NCBI GenBank assembly: GCA_003153295.1
Contig: PLXY01000011.1
Location: 211,818-275,817, forward strand
DNA length: 64,000 nucleotides
Direction of reading: 5' to 3'
Source of the DNA: Parachlamydiales bacterium
Lineage (GTDB): Bacteria > Chlamydiota > Chlamydiia > Chlamydiales > Rhabdochlamydiaceae
Under the pieces are notes generated by a model. The model was given only the letters and a program-made list of their open reading frames with translations. It was not told where the DNA came from and ran no database searches. Position numbers and translations under genes: made by a program. This document shows positions 63,940 to 64,000 of this stretch, piece by piece. How positions within the stretch are numbered: position 1 is the first letter of the stretch; each line of letters opens with the position of its first letter.

Positions 63940-64000
63940 GAGGGTGTCTATAAAGTATGATCAGGATGCTTTGCTGCTGAAATTTGCTATTAGGGCTTAA

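Noticed and set aside
1..64000. tRNA, rRNA, CRISPR array or replication origin
   Set aside because: All gaps over 100 bp were read; none shows a tRNA cloverleaf, rRNA sequence, regular spaced repeats or DnaA-box clusters.

Overview
The window reads as a chromosomal segment of a Chlamydiae bacterium, most likely an environmental (non-Chlamydiaceae) lineage. The strongest markers are a topoisomerase I with a C-terminal SWIB domain, a GreA with a very long N-terminal extension, a double-domain ThyX-like protein, and neighbourhoods recalled from Chlamydia (uvrD next to rpoN; thyX, hemB and greA close together). The genus cannot be fixed from the sequence alone. No tRNA, rRNA, CRISPR array or intact insertion sequence was seen.

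Layout. 1-7345: housekeeping genes, with a 5'-truncated bifunctional proline catabolic enzyme, a UvrD/PcrA helicase, a GT9 glycosyltransferase and RpoN. 7369-13501: a tightly overlapping minus-strand operon that encodes an ABO-like GT6 glycosyltransferase, a GT-A-like protein, two toxin-like DxD glycosyltransferases, a HExxH membrane protein and a beta-lactamase-fold serine hydrolase. Most of these carry signal peptides, a lipobox or an N-terminal anchor. 13636-16149: topA. 16150-20183: three more proteins with signal peptides (a MycE-like methyltransferase, a methyltransferase-fucosyltransferase fusion and a GT92-like protein) plus gene remnants.

20464-40898 is a large surface polysaccharide (O-antigen-like) cluster. 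It holds an eight-gene overlapping operon (O-antigen ligase-like protein, manC, two GT4, gmd, GT2, reductase, RmlC-like epimerase) and a CDP-sugar module (rfbF, rfbG, C-methyltransferase). It also has an ABC exporter (Wzm/Wzt) and a string of AT-rich GT2 paralogues. Together these genes could make GDP-mannose-derived 6-deoxysugars and a C-methyl-branched CDP-6-deoxyhexose, assemble them, export the chain and ligate it. 40934-44610 holds three methyltransferases. Two of them are signal-peptide-bearing paralogues placed head to head, with a 12-G tract upstream of one.

44883-48368 is a PATR-repeat autotransporter, followed by an AAA ATPase with a nuclease-like C-terminus. 50055-63939 returns to housekeeping genes: the thyX-like/tyrP-like/uvrB operon, three small coiled-coil/membrane proteins of unknown function, hemB, a YjbH-type outer membrane protein, and the greA-rdgB-yacP-like operon with one further small gene.

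The most unusual theme is that glycosyltransferases and sugar methyltransferases, normally cytoplasmic, here repeatedly carry N-terminal export signals. This suggests a secreted glycan-modifying toolkit that acts on the cell surface or on the host.
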